Source: a bacterium
GTDB lineage: Bacteria; CAIWAD01
Direction of reading: 5' to 3'
NCBI GenBank assembly: GCA_030685015.1
Contig: JAUXWS010000046.1
Location: 11,683-75,682 of the forward strand
DNA: 64,000 nucleotides
The notes under the pieces are model-generated. The model was not told the origin of the DNA. It did no database searches and worked only from the letters and a program-made list of their open reading frames with translations. The stretch's first letter is position 1. Each line of letters starts with the position of its first letter. The position numbers were made by a program, and so were the translations under genes. Positions 51,727-61,200 of the stretch are shown piece after piece.

Positions 51727-52548
51727 ATGCGCACACTGATCGATCACATCAATAAACGGGGCAACCGCCTCTGCCTGGGCCTTGACCTGGATCCGGAGCG
51801 GATGCCGACCCGCTACCTGAGCCTGCCCAATCCGCTGGCTGCCCTGGGATGCGACCTGGTGGAAGCCACGCATGATCTGGTGGCCGCCTTCAAGCCCAAC
51901 GCCGCCTTCTTCGAACAGCAGGGCGCGCCGGGCTGGGCCGCGCTGGAGGCCGTCTGCCATTGTGTCGGCGAGCGCGCCTTCCTGATCGTCGACGCCAAGC
52001 GCGGCGACATCGGCAACACCAGCGCGCGCTATGCCCGCGCCCTCTTCAACGGGCTGGGCGCCCGGGCCGTCACCCTGGCGCCCTACATGGGTCGCGACAG
52101 CCTGGAGCCCTTCCTGGGCGCCACCGGCGCGGATGACCCGCGCCCGGAGAGGGGGGCCTTCGTCCTGGCGCTCACCTCCAACCCCGGCGCGGCGGATTTC
52201 CAGTTGTTGCCCGTCGAGGGACGGCCGCTCTACTGGCGTGTGCTGGAGAAACTGGCCGCCTGGAACGCCGACTGGGCGGCCGGACGCCTGGGCGCGGTGG
52301 TGGGAGCGACGAGGACCGCGGACCTGGCTGAGATCCGCGCCGCCTTCCCCGGACTGCCCCTGCTCATACCCGGTGTGGGCGCCCAGGGGGGAAGCCTGGA
52401 GGAGGTGCAGGCGATCCTGGAAATGGGTGGGGGGCCGGCCCTCATCAATGTCTCGCGGGACATCCTCTACGGCCCGGATGCGGTGGCCGAGCCGGAGGCC
52501 GTGCGGCGGCGCGCCCTGGACTACGCCCGGCGCTTGGGGTGCGCCTGA
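51727..52548 (+). CDS. pyrF: Orotidine-5'-phosphate decarboxylase, type 2
   Basis: Last step of UMP synthesis. 273 residues of the PyrF type 2 family, opening LCLGLDLDPERMP. The catalytic block is IVDAKRGDIGNTSARYA, with the Lys and two Asp of the active site. FVLALTSNPGA and LIPGVGAQGG (phosphate gripper) follow. It lies close to pyrE (53.3 kb) with a PilZ gene between. Stop overlaps the next ATG (TGATG). Confidence 0.94.
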   Translation: MRTLIDHINKRGNRLCLGLDLDPERMPTRYLSLPNPLAALGCDLVEATHDLVAAFKPNAAFFEQQGAPGWAALEAVCHCVGERAFLIVDAKRGDIGNTSARYARALFNGLGARAVTLAPYMGRDSLEPFLGATGADDPRPERGAFVLALTSNPGAADFQLLPVEGRPLYWRVLEKLAAWNADWAAGRLGAVVGATRTADLAEIRAAFPGLPLLIPGVGAQGGSLEEVQAILEMGGGPALINVSRDILYGPDAVAEPEAVRRRALDYARRLGCA

Positions 52549-53219
52549 TGGACGAGATGCCCCGTCCCGGCACTCCCATCCAGTTGACGCTGGGACCGAT
52601 GACTTGGCGCACCGAGCTGCTGCAGGCCGACGAGGAGATCCTGCTGCTCTCCCTGGGCGAGATCCTTCCCCCCGACCTGCGCCGCCTGGAGGGCGGCTCC
52701 CGCATCCAGTGCCGCTTCCACGAGGGATCCCAGCTGGGGAGCTTCGAGGCGCAGGTCCAGGGACTGGTCACCTTGGACGGCCGCGAGCGGCTGGCGCTCC
52801 GGCGGCCCGCCCATGTCACGCGCAACACCAGACGCAAGCATGTCCGAGTGGCCTGCCGGGTGGCCATGCAACTGCGCCTGCCCTTGCGCAACGAGGCACT
52901 TACCCGGTCGCGGGGGCGGGAGTTCATCCAGATGTGCTGGGTGTCCGCCACCACCCTCAACATCAGCGCCGGCGGCTTCCGCGCCGTCTTGACCCTGCCG
53001 CGGCATCATGTGGTGGCCAATCATCGCGAGGCCCATGTCCGCTTCGAGCTGGCGGGCGAGCGCTTCCGCGACCGACGCCTCACCTTCATCCGACGCGAGA
53101 GCGCCTATGACGAGCCCGTGCTGGCCTATTCCTTCGCCGATCTGAGCCCGGAGGAGGTGGGACGGATCGAGGACTTCAACCTGGGCCGGCTGTCCTCAGG
53201 CCGGGAGACGGAGGCCTGA
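52548..53219 (+). CDS. PilZ-domain protein (YcgR-like, c-di-GMP receptor candidate)
   Basis: 223 residues. The N-terminal half resembles the YcgR-N fold (IQLTLGPMTWRTELLQADEEI, GGSRIQCRF). The PilZ domain has the two c-di-GMP motifs: RxxxR in TRRKHVR at about 99-105 and (D/N)xSxxG as NISAGG at about 140. So it probably binds c-di-GMP and relays it to motility or envelope functions. Start ATG 52548 inside the pyrF stop (TGATG); ATG 52557 is possible. It is inserted between pyrF and pyrE. Confidence 0.85.
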   Translation: MDEMPRPGTPIQLTLGPMTWRTELLQADEEILLLSLGEILPPDLRRLEGGSRIQCRFHEGSQLGSFEAQVQGLVTLDGRERLALRRPAHVTRNTRRKHVRVACRVAMQLRLPLRNEALTRSRGREFIQMCWVSATTLNISAGGFRAVLTLPRHHVVANHREAHVRFELAGERFRDRRLTFIRRESAYDEPVLAYSFADLSPEEVGRIEDFNLGRLSSGRETEA

Positions 53220-53303
53220 GGGGGAGTTCCGCTGCGGCCGGGGGCAGGGCCGGGCTGGCCGGTCCGCCCGGCGAGGGTGGGAGATGTACATCAGGAGGTC
53301 CCC

Positions 53304-53885
53304 ATGACAGCCCTGGACATGCTGAAGGAGAGCGGCGCCCTGCTGGAAGGCCATTTCCTCCTGACCAGTGGACGCCACAGCCCCCACTACTTCCAATGCG
53401 CCCTGGTGCTGCAACACCCGCGCTTCGCCGAAGCGCTCTGCGCCACGATCGCCGACGCCTTTCGTGGGGCCGCGCCGCAGAGCGTGATCGCGCCGGCGGT
53501 GGGCGGCATCGTGGTGGCGGTGGAGACGGCCCGCCTGCTGGGAGTGCCCGCCCGTTTCGCCGAGCGGCAGGAGGGGCGCATGACCCTGCGTCGGGGCTTC
53601 ACCCTGAGGCCGGGCGAGCAGGTGTTGGTGGTGGAGGACGTGGTCACCACGGGGGGCAGCGTCCAGGAGGTGATCGAGCTGGTCGCCGCCGCCGGCGCCG
53701 TGCCGATGGGGGTAGGCGTCATCGTCGACCGCAGCGCCGGGCAGCTGCGTTTTGAACATGGGTCCGGTGCGCTACATTTGGTGGCCTGTCACACCCAGGA
53801 CGTTGTTTCATACACTGCCGCCGACTGTCCGCTTTGCCGCGGCGGATCGTCGCCCATCAAGCCAGGAAGCCGGGGCTTGTCGTGA
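53304..53885 (+). CDS. pyrE: Orotate phosphoribosyltransferase
   Basis: Converts orotate and PRPP to OMP. 193 residues. Features: LLTSGRHSPHYFQCA, VGGIVVAVETAR, the RxxK region, and the PRPP loop VLVVEDVVTTGGSV. Strong AGGAGG at 53293-53298 fixes ATG 53304. The C terminus has CPLCRGG, a small Cys pair seen in some PyrE proteins. With pyrF it forms a split pyrimidine pair. GTGA overlap with the next gene. Confidence 0.94.
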   Translation: MTALDMLKESGALLEGHFLLTSGRHSPHYFQCALVLQHPRFAEALCATIADAFRGAAPQSVIAPAVGGIVVAVETARLLGVPARFAERQEGRMTLRRGFTLRPGEQVLVVEDVVTTGGSVQEVIELVAAAGAVPMGVGVIVDRSAGQLRFEHGSGALHLVACHTQDVVSYTAADCPLCRGGSSPIKPGSRGLS

Positions 53886-54679
53886 GCCTGCGCGTTTGTG
53901 TGCTGGGCTCCTCCTCCTCCGGCAACGCGGCCGTGGTGCGGGGCCCCCAGGGCGCCCTGCTCGTGGACGCCGGCCTGGGCGCCCGCGAGTTGGGGCGGCG
54001 CTTGGCCGCGGTGGAGTGCGACGTGGATGAGCTGGTCGGAGTGGTGCTGACCCACTCCCACGCCGACCACGTGCGTGGCGCCGGGGTGGTGGCGCGTCGC
54101 CTGGGCTTGCCGGTCTGGCTGAGCCGGGGCACGGCCCGGGAGACGCTGCGCATCTGGCGGGGCGGCGAGCGGCTGGTCGCCATCCGGGCCGGGGAGCGCT
54201 TCCAGGCGGCGGGCATTGACATCGACTGCTGGGCCTGTCCCCACGACACGGCGGAGCCTCTCCAGTTCGGCTTCCAGGCGGGCGGGGCCTCGGTCGCTTT
54301 CTGCACGGACCTGGGCCATGTCACGCCGGAAGTGCTGGAGGAGCTGGCGGGTCGGCAGGTGCTGATCGTGGAGGCCAATCACGATCGCGAACGGTTGCTG
54401 GCAGGCGCCTACCCGGCCTTCCTCAAGCGAAGGATCACGGGGGGGCGGGGACACTTGTCCAATGAGCAGTGCGCCGACCTGCTGGCCCAGGTGGCCGGGC
54501 CGCATGTCAAACACGTGGTGCTGGCCCACTTGAGCCGGGACAACAACCGGCCGGACTTGGCCCGGGCCGCCGTGGGGAAGGCACTGGCGGAAACGGAGGG
54601 GGAAGCCACCCGCTTGTCGGTGGCGGACCCCGATCGTCCCGGACCTTGGCTTGACGTGCATTCGGGCAACACTTGCTAA
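53882..54679 (+). CDS. Metallo-beta-lactamase-fold hydrolase (YycJ/WalJ-like)
   Basis: 265 residues. Zinc-site motif LTHSHADHVRG and following ligands near CPHDTAEPL, FCTDLGHV, IVEANHDRE and the terminal LAHLSRDNN. The pattern, opening LGSSSSGNAAVV, is that of YycJ (WalJ)-type hydrolases, related to nuclease-like MBL proteins and linked to cell-wall/DNA maintenance in Firmicutes. Substrate unknown. GTG start shares bases with the pyrE stop. Confidence 0.88.
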   Translation: MSLRVCVLGSSSSGNAAVVRGPQGALLVDAGLGARELGRRLAAVECDVDELVGVVLTHSHADHVRGAGVVARRLGLPVWLSRGTARETLRIWRGGERLVAIRAGERFQAAGIDIDCWACPHDTAEPLQFGFQAGGASVAFCTDLGHVTPEVLEELAGRQVLIVEANHDRERLLAGAYPAFLKRRITGGRGHLSNEQCADLLAQVAGPHVKHVVLAHLSRDNNRPDLARAAVGKALAETEGEATRLSVADPDRPGPWLDVHSGNTC

Positions 54680-54682
54680 GTT
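54651..54682 (+). promoter_or_regulatory. Candidate promoter for the small lipoprotein gene
   Basis: TTGACG at 54651-54656 and TAAGTT(G) at 54677-54682, spacer 20. The spacing suits a Bacteroidota-like -33/-7 promoter better than a classical 17-base one. It overlaps the end of the MBL gene and leaves a leader of about 55 bases. Confidence 0.4.
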
Positions 54683-54743
54683 GCGGGTGCCTTTTTGACC
54701 TGGACTCGTTGGAAAGGCTGTTCAAACAAAAGGAGAACTTCCA

Positions 54744-54923
54744 ATGCGGAAGATGGTGAGCGGTGTGATGCTGGTGGTGGCGATGCTGGCGATCGGTTGC
54801 GGTTCCAAGCCCGCCGAGGAGCCGGTCGTGACTCCGGAGCCGGTTGTGACCCCTGAGCCGGTGGCGGTCGATTCGATTGCTGCCCCGGTTGATTCGGTCG
54901 CAGCGTCGACGGTCACCCAGTAG
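54744..54923 (+). CDS. Small lipoprotein, 59 residues
   Basis: Short gene [20 protein letters not shown] with a clean lipobox (LAIGC), so the mature protein would be about 41 residues, lipid-anchored. The mature part is Pro/Val/Glu-rich with a small repeat ([16 protein letters not shown]) and ends [15 protein letters not shown] sits eight bases before the ATG. A strong hairpin follows. No family recognised; it resembles small envelope lipoproteins. Own promoter candidate upstream and terminator downstream, so it is a single-gene unit. LspA in this window would process it. Confidence 0.8.
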   Translation: MRKMVSGVMLVVAMLAIGCGSKPAEEPVVTPEPVVTPEPVAVDSIAAPVDSVAASTVTQ

Positions 54924-54967
54924 CTGCCGTAACGGAGCCAGGCGCTCCGTCACGTTCCTGATACTGA

Positions 54968-54997
54968 AACGGCGGTTGGCAGTCGCCAGCCGCCGTT
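54968..54997 (+). terminator. Strong hairpin between the small lipoprotein and cyclophilin genes
   Basis: AACGGCGGTTGGC and GCCAGCCGCCGTT with a 4-base loop; one G-T pair. Only a weak pyrimidine tail follows, so termination is likely but not certain. Confidence 0.65.
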
Positions 54998-55032
54998 CCC
55001 ATGTCGGGAGGAAGCACGGATCAAGGAGGACG

Positions 55033-55695
55033 ATGATGAATCGTGTTTGGCAAGCCATGCTGCTCGTGCTGGCGCTGGGCTGGTTGGGCTGCGGCGCGGC
55101 GCCCGGCGGTGGGGACGTGGCCCCGGCCCTGACCACGGACCAGACAACGGAAGCGCCCGCGGCCGCGACCCCCCCGGAGAAAGGCGACACTGTGTCCAAG
55201 CAGTTCCTGATGAAGACCAGCCTCGGCGAGATCGTGCTCGAGCTGGACTATGGGAAAGCCCCCAAAACCTGCGCCAATTTCGAGGCCTATGTGGGCAAGG
55301 GGCATTATGACGGCACCATCTTCCACCGCGTGATCTCGAGCTTCATGATCCAGGGTGGCGGGATGGACTCGCTCATGGCCGAGCGGGAGACGATGGCCCC
55401 CATCGAGAACGAGGCCGGCAACGGCTTGCGCAACAACCGCGGTACCATCGCCATGGCCCGCACCAACGCCGTTCACAGCGCCACCAGCCAGTTCTTCATC
55501 AATGTCGTGGACAACGACTTCCTCAACCATCGCAGCCCAGATCCCCAGGGCTTCGGCTATTGTGTCTTCGGCCGGGTGGTCAAGGGCATGGAGACGGTGG
55601 ACGCCATTCGCGCCGTGCCCACCGGCTCCCGCGGCATGCACCAGAACGTGCCGTCCAGCCCGGTGGTGATCTTGTCGGTCGCGCCGGTGCAGTAG
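55033..55695 (+). CDS. Exported cyclophilin-type peptidyl-prolyl isomerase (lipoprotein-like)
   Basis: 220 residues. N-terminal signal with a Cys ([12 protein letters not shown]); the lipobox is imperfect (WLGC), so lipid anchoring is likely but unproven. After a Thr/Ala/Pro linker comes the cyclophilin domain: [73 protein letters not shown]. The FHRV, MIQGG and SQFFI residues are the catalytic set. AAGGAGG precedes the start; ATG 55036 is equally good. Probably assists folding of exported proteins. Confidence 0.93.
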   Translation: MMNRVWQAMLLVLALGWLGCGAAPGGGDVAPALTTDQTTEAPAAATPPEKGDTVSKQFLMKTSLGEIVLELDYGKAPKTCANFEAYVGKGHYDGTIFHRVISSFMIQGGGMDSLMAERETMAPIENEAGNGLRNNRGTIAMARTNAVHSATSQFFINVVDNDFLNHRSPDPQGFGYCVFGRVVKGMETVDAIRAVPTGSRGMHQNVPSSPVVILSVAPVQ

Positions 55696-55745
55696 GCAGC
55701 CAGCCGCGACATGGCGGCAGGCCTTACATCCGTTTGGAAATCCGT

Positions 55746-55789
55746 CCGCCCATTCGTTCCCGGAAGCCATTGGCAGGACGAATGGGCGG
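55746..55789 (+). terminator. 12-bp inverted repeat after the cyclophilin gene
   Basis: CCGCCCATTCGT and ACGAATGGGCGG separated by 20 bases, then GCACATTTATT. 50 bases past the stop at 55695. Terminator-like but with a long loop. Confidence 0.5.
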
Positions 55790-55838
55790 GCACATTTATT
55801 GCACGTGGCTCCGGGATTCAGAAGCACGGGAGGACCTC

Positions 55839-58214
55839 ATGCAGAACACCAGGCAGGAGTTGGTCAGGATCTGGACAGCCCTGCTGTTGTCGGCCTGCTG
55901 TCTTCCCCTGGCGGCGGAGGCCGCCCTGGATGATTTCTATTACACCTACGACGAGATCCACGCCGAGCTGACCGATCTTGCGGCCCAATATCCGGCCTGG
56001 ATCCGCCTGGACTCCCTGGGCTATTCCTTTGCCACCCAGACGCCCATCTGGGGGGTCAAGATCAGCGACAACGTCCACCTCGAAGAGGACGAACCCGCCC
56101 TCTGGGTGGCGGGCCAGTGCCACGCCGAGGAGATCCTGGGCATCAACATCTCCATGGAGTTCATCCGCCGCCTGGTGACCCTGGGCAGCCTGGGCCACCC
56201 CCAGTGGGGACCCATCGTCGAGTCCATGGAGATCCACGTGGTGCCCAGCTACAATCCCGACGGACTGGGCATCGTCATGAGCGAGCTGGACGTCACCTAT
56301 CGCAAGAACACGCACCCCTTCCTGCCCGGCGGCAGTTGCCACATCCAGCCCGGAATCGGCGCCGACAGCTGCGGAGTGGATCTCAACCGCAACTTCCCCT
56401 TCTGGTGGAATCACGGCGACACCCTGTGGGCGCAAAACTCCGACGCCGAGCAGTTCGACTATTTCCGCGGCCCGGCCCCCCTCTCCGAGACCGAGGTCCA
56501 GGCCATCGTCCGCCAGGCGGAGTGGGAGCGCTTCGTCGCCTCCGTGGCCTATCACAGCGCCCGCACCTCCACCAACCATGAGATCGTCATCCATCCCTGG
56601 AATTGGGATGGCGCCTACACCTGCCCCAGCCTTGACTTCACGATGATGACGAACCTGACGGGCGACATGGCCTCCCGCATCGACGGGATCAACTGGCATC
56701 CCTATCGCAACGTGGCCGGTGATGGACGCAAGGGCAGCCAGCACAACTGGATCTACGGCGCCTATGGCACCGCGGGTCTGCTCATCGAAGTGGGCACCCA
56801 GGGCTCGGCCGGCATGCAACCGCAGAACCAGACCACGATCGATTTCATCGTCAACGAGAACCTGGACGGCCTCAACTGGCTCTGCCGCCGCATCATCGGC
56901 TACGAGGTGGCCGCCCCCGGCCTGGTGGCCCGCGTGCGCGACGCCACCAGCCTGTCGCCCCTGGCGGCCCGCCTGCGCATCGAGGAGGTGATGCATCCCG
57001 ACTGCGCTCCCTGGTACCGCACCGACCCGCTCCATGGCGCCTACTACCGGCTGCTGCATCCACAGACCTACACGGTCACGGTGCGCAAGCACGGCTACGC
57101 GGGGCAGGCCTCCCAGGTGGTAGTCGGCCCCTCGCTGCCGACCCAGGCCACCTGGAATCTGCAGGCCCTGCCCCGCCACGAGCTGACCCTCGACTTCCTG
57201 CCCCTTGAGGGCGGCGCGCCCTTGTCGGCCGAGCGCATCCAGTTGGCCGACCTCGCCGCCGACACGGTGTTGACCTGGACCAACCCCGGCGCCTTCAGCG
57301 CCAACCTGCCCCAGGGCGTCTACCGGCTGACCGCCTGGCTGCCCAGCCGCATTCCCGTCCACCAGGAATTCGTCCACAACGCCACCACCACGCGCTCCAT
57401 TCCCGTGGCCTTGCGCGGCGACGGGGAGCCCGGTCTTTTCAGCCAGGAGTTCCCCACCCTTGACTTCTTCACCCAGAGCGGCCAGACCTGCGGCTGGACC
57501 GTGGCCTGGAATGACTCCATGGCCACCCATTTCGAGGACACACCGGGACTTTACAGCGCTGCCAACATGGACTGCCGCCTGGCCACCGCCCAGTCCTGGT
57601 ACCTGGATGTGCCGGTGCGCAGCGCCACCCCGGGCGCCCTCGAATTCGTCGCCTACCATCAACTGGAGGGAGGCCGCGACAGCGCTTTCGTGGAGTTCTC
57701 CGGCGACGACGGCGCCACCTGGACGACCATGCTGGCCATGACGGGGAGGGGCGAGCGGATCACCCGTCACAGCGTGCCCGTGGGACCGGAGTGGGCAAGC
57801 TCGGCCTTCCGCTTCGCCTTCCGCGTCAAGACCAACGGCATCCTGCAGGACAGCGGTTTCCACGTGAAGGACATCCGCCTGAGCTGGAACGGCAGCGCGG
57901 TGGGTCTGCGCCAACCGGAGCGCCCGGAGGAGCCCAACCTGGCCGTCTGGCCCAATCCCTTCAACCCCTCCGCCACCCTGCGCCTGGCCTTGCCGGCCCG
58001 GGCCGCGGGGGCGCGGGCCGAAATCGCCCTGTTCGACCTGCTCGGCCGCCGGGTCCTGGCCCTTCCCCCGCGGGAGGCCCTCGCCACCGGCCAGCACGAG
58101 TTCCGCCTCGAGGCCGGCCATCTGCCCGCCGGACTCTACTTCGCGCAGATCCGCCTCGAGCAGGGCGGCCGCGAGATTTGGCAGGGCGTGCAGGGCCTGA
58201 CCCTGGTCAAGTGA
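55839..58214 (+). CDS. Secreted M14-family zinc carboxypeptidase with C-terminal sorting-like domain
   Basis: 791 residues, signal peptide at the start. M14 catalytic domain: zinc ligands in QCHAEE (H95, E98) and H239 (AYHSAR), and catalytic Glu E317 (LLIEVGT). GVDLNRNFPF is the substrate-groove Asn-Arg block. A carboxypeptidase-regulatory-like beta domain follows at about 365-460, then a jelly-roll-like region. The C-terminal about 90 residues open NLAVWPNPFNPSATL, the NPFNP sequence of FlgD-like/T9SS sorting domains. So it is exported and probably attached or released by such a system. GGGAGGA precedes the ATG. It is followed by the giant peptidase, so the two probably form a secreted-protease pair. 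Confidence 0.93.
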   Translation: MQNTRQELVRIWTALLLSACCLPLAAEAALDDFYYTYDEIHAELTDLAAQYPAWIRLDSLGYSFATQTPIWGVKISDNVHLEEDEPALWVAGQCHAEEILGINISMEFIRRLVTLGSLGHPQWGPIVESMEIHVVPSYNPDGLGIVMSELDVTYRKNTHPFLPGGSCHIQPGIGADSCGVDLNRNFPFWWNHGDTLWAQNSDAEQFDYFRGPAPLSETEVQAIVRQAEWERFVASVAYHSARTSTNHEIVIHPWNWDGAYTCPSLDFTMMTNLTGDMASRIDGINWHPYRNVAGDGRKGSQHNWIYGAYGTAGLLIEVGTQGSAGMQPQNQTTIDFIVNENLDGLNWLCRRIIGYEVAAPGLVARVRDATSLSPLAARLRIEEVMHPDCAPWYRTDPLHGAYYRLLHPQTYTVTVRKHGYAGQASQVVVGPSLPTQATWNLQALPRHELTLDFLPLEGGAPLSAERIQLADLAADTVLTWTNPGAFSANLPQGVYRLTAWLPSRIPVHQEFVHNATTTRSIPVALRGDGEPGLFSQEFPTLDFFTQSGQTCGWTVAWNDSMATHFEDTPGLYSAANMDCRLATAQSWYLDVPVRSATPGALEFVAYHQLEGGRDSAFVEFSGDDGATWTTMLAMTGRGERITRHSVPVGPEWASSAFRFAFRVKTNGILQDSGFHVKDIRLSWNGSAVGLRQPERPEEPNLAVWPNPFNPSATLRLALPARAAGARAEIALFDLLGRRVLALPPREALATGQHEFRLEAGHLPAGLYFAQIRLEQGGREIWQGVQGLTLVK

Positions 58215-58243
58215 ACCGACAACGAGCCGCATGGGAGTCATGC

Positions 58244-61200
58244 ATGATGATTCGTCGCCCCCTCTTCACCCTGGCGCTCCTGGGCCTCTTCGCCGCGCCG
58301 TCCCGGGCACTGCCCCCCTTGCCGGAGAACCTCGACCCGGCCCGCGTGGCGGAGTGGACGCTGGTCCGCGCGGCGGAGCCCGGCCTGGACTGGTCGGCCG
58401 CGAACAGCGCCACCACCGTGGCGTGGACCCCCGGCTCCCTCTGGCGCGTGGAGCTGCGCGACGGCAGCACGCGCTTCCTCACGGAAGGCGGCGCCCGGGA
58501 GACCGAGGCCGAGGGGCAACTGCTCCTGCCCCGGGAATCCCGCTGGCTGGAAGTGCCGCCCACCGGCGCCATCCGCCTGGTGGTGGAGGAGCTGCGCTTG
58601 CGCCCCCTTGACGGCGTGAAGCTGGGGCTGGGCCGGGCGGAGGATGCCCTGGTCGGCCAGGCGGACGGGGATCGCGAGCTGCTGGACGCGGACCACAGCG
58701 CCACCGTCGAACTGGCGCGGGCGGGCGGCTTCGACCGGCCCGTCCTCCTGGGCCAGCCCGTCGTCTTCCGCGACCTGCGCATGGTCTCCCTCTCGCTGCA
58801 GCCGGTCATCCACCACGAGGGCCGCCTGCAGGCGGTGGAGTCCCTGCGCCTGCGCCTGGACTACGGTGCCGTGGAGTCGAGCGCATCAAGGCCGTTGGCC
58901 GGCCTGGCCGAGGAGCCGGTCGTCGCCGGCAACGAGCTGGGGGCCACCCATGCCTGGTCGTCCAACTGGGAGCGCGTCTACCAGGCCCTGGTGCCCAACC
59001 ATGGCCAGTTCTACAACCAAGTGGACGACAGCGTCTTCCCGGTCTACGTCATCGTCGGCTCCCCCAACTACCTGAACATCGTCAACCCCGGCATGGAGGA
59101 GTTCATCAAGTGGAAGCGCGAGAAGGGCTTCGACGTGCGCATCGTGACCTTCGACCAGATGCCCGGGGGAGCCGCCACCATCAGTTTTGACAACCTGCGC
59201 GCCTGGACGCGCACCATGTGGGAGCAGATGCGTCCCGAGTTCCTTCTCCTCATCGGCGACGTGGACGGCCCCGCCGCCTGCCCCACCAGCGTGGTGCAGG
59301 CCCACACCGGCGACTGGGACGTGAGCGACCATTTCTATGCCTTGCAGGAGGGGACCGATTTCTTCCCCGAGCTTTTCGTGGGGCGTTACAGTGTGGACAG
59401 CGCCTCCCAGCTCTACGTCATGGCCCAGAAACCGGTCTTCCACGAGAAGATGCCCACCCTCTCCGGCGGCGGCTGGCTCACCCGCGGCCTGGTGGTGAGC
59501 TGCAACTACGCCGATTCCGGCACGCCGCCCATCTCGCCCAACCTGACCAGCCGCTGGGTGATCGACAAGCTGCGCGCCAACGGCTTCACCATCACGGCCC
59601 AGGACAGCCTCTTCTACCCGCCCCTCACCAACGGGGCCACGCCCATCATCAACGCCCTCAACCAGGGGCGCGGCATCGTCAGCTACCGCGGCTGGGCCAA
59701 TTCCAACGGCTGGATCTACCCCGCTTTCGACCGCAGCCACATGGACCTGCTCGTCAACGATCTGCGCATGCCGGTGGTGGGGAGCTTCGTCTGCCAGACG
59801 GGCGCCTTCGGCCAGGGTTCGGGGGACGTCATCGTGGAGGACCCTTGCTTCGGGGAGAAGTTCGTGCGCCTGGGCGGCCCCGGCGCCCCCAAGGGAGCCG
59901 TGGCCTTCGTCGGCCCCAGCGACCTCCACACCCGCACCCAGTACAACAACCCCGTGTGCAGCGGCTTCTTCACGGCCATTTTCGACCTGAACATGACGGG
60001 CATCGGCGCCGCCCTGCTCAACGGCAAGATGGAACTCTACAACGGCTACCCACTGGAGCGGGACGACCCCTACAGCTCCTACTTCTATTTCCACATCTAC
60101 AACGTGCTGGGCGACCCCGACCTCAACATCTGGCGCGGCGAACCTCTGCCCATGGTCCTGACCGCCCCCGACCAGCTGGCCCCTGGGCAAAGCGTGTTGG
60201 AGGTGCTGGTGCGCGACCAGGCGGGCGATCCGGTGGATGGAGCGGTGGTCACCCTCATCGCCGGCGCCGACGGCAGCCAGATGTTGGCCCGCGGCGTCAC
60301 GCGCAACGGACAGGTCCTCCTGGCCGTGGATCCCGCCCAACTGCCGGTGGGTCTCACGACCGCCCTCACCGCCAACCACATCGACCACTTGCCCGCCCAG
60401 CACTACCTGCCCGTCACGGCCCAAGCCGTGGCCCTCGAGTTGACCGGACTGCAGATCGTGGAGGAGACGGCGGACGGCCAATACCGGGCGGGGGAGGAGC
60501 TGGAGGTGCGGCTCACCCTGCGCGCCAGCGGCACATCCGCCGTGCCGGAGGGCACGGCCGTGCTGCGGGACCCGGCCCAGTGGGAGATCCTGCCCGACTG
60601 GTTCACCATTGAAACGGGAACGGTGGCCACCCCGGCCATCCCGGCCGGCGCCTCCACGGTGACGGAGGAGGCCTTCCGCATCCGCCTGGCGGCGGACGCC
60701 CCCAACCACGGACTTCTGCACCTGGTGGCGGACCTCGCGGCCGGTCCTTACCAGGGTGTGGTGGACGGGCGCCTGACCCTCTCCAACCTGGCCCTGGGCC
60801 TGGTCTCGGCGGCGTGGCGCTCGGGCGAGGCGCAGCTCTTGTCGGACCGGGCCGACACGCTGGACCTGGTGCTGGAGAACATCGGCGCTTTCGACCTGGG
60901 CGGGGCCCAGCTCACCCTCGGCAGCCTGGACCCGCGCATCGAGGTGGAGGAGGGGGGAGCCTGGCTGCCGACCCTGGCCCAGGGCGCCACCGCCAGCGCC
61001 TCCTTCGTGCTGGAGGGCGGCGCCGGCCTCTTCACCGGACAGGCCCTCCACGTCCTGCTGCAGGTCGAGGCGGAGGGCCGCTCCGCCGCGCTGCCCGTGC
61101 CGCTGCCGGTGGGCGGGATCCTGCCCGAGGATCCCATGGGCCCGGACGACCATGGCTACTATGCCATCGAGAGCGAGGACTACGACGTCAGCACCCACCC

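Noticed and set aside
57791-58243. Extension of the giant peptidase upstream to 57791
   Set aside because: It overlaps the M14 gene in another frame with shadow-like Arg/Pro/Gly sequence; the signal peptide begins at 58244.
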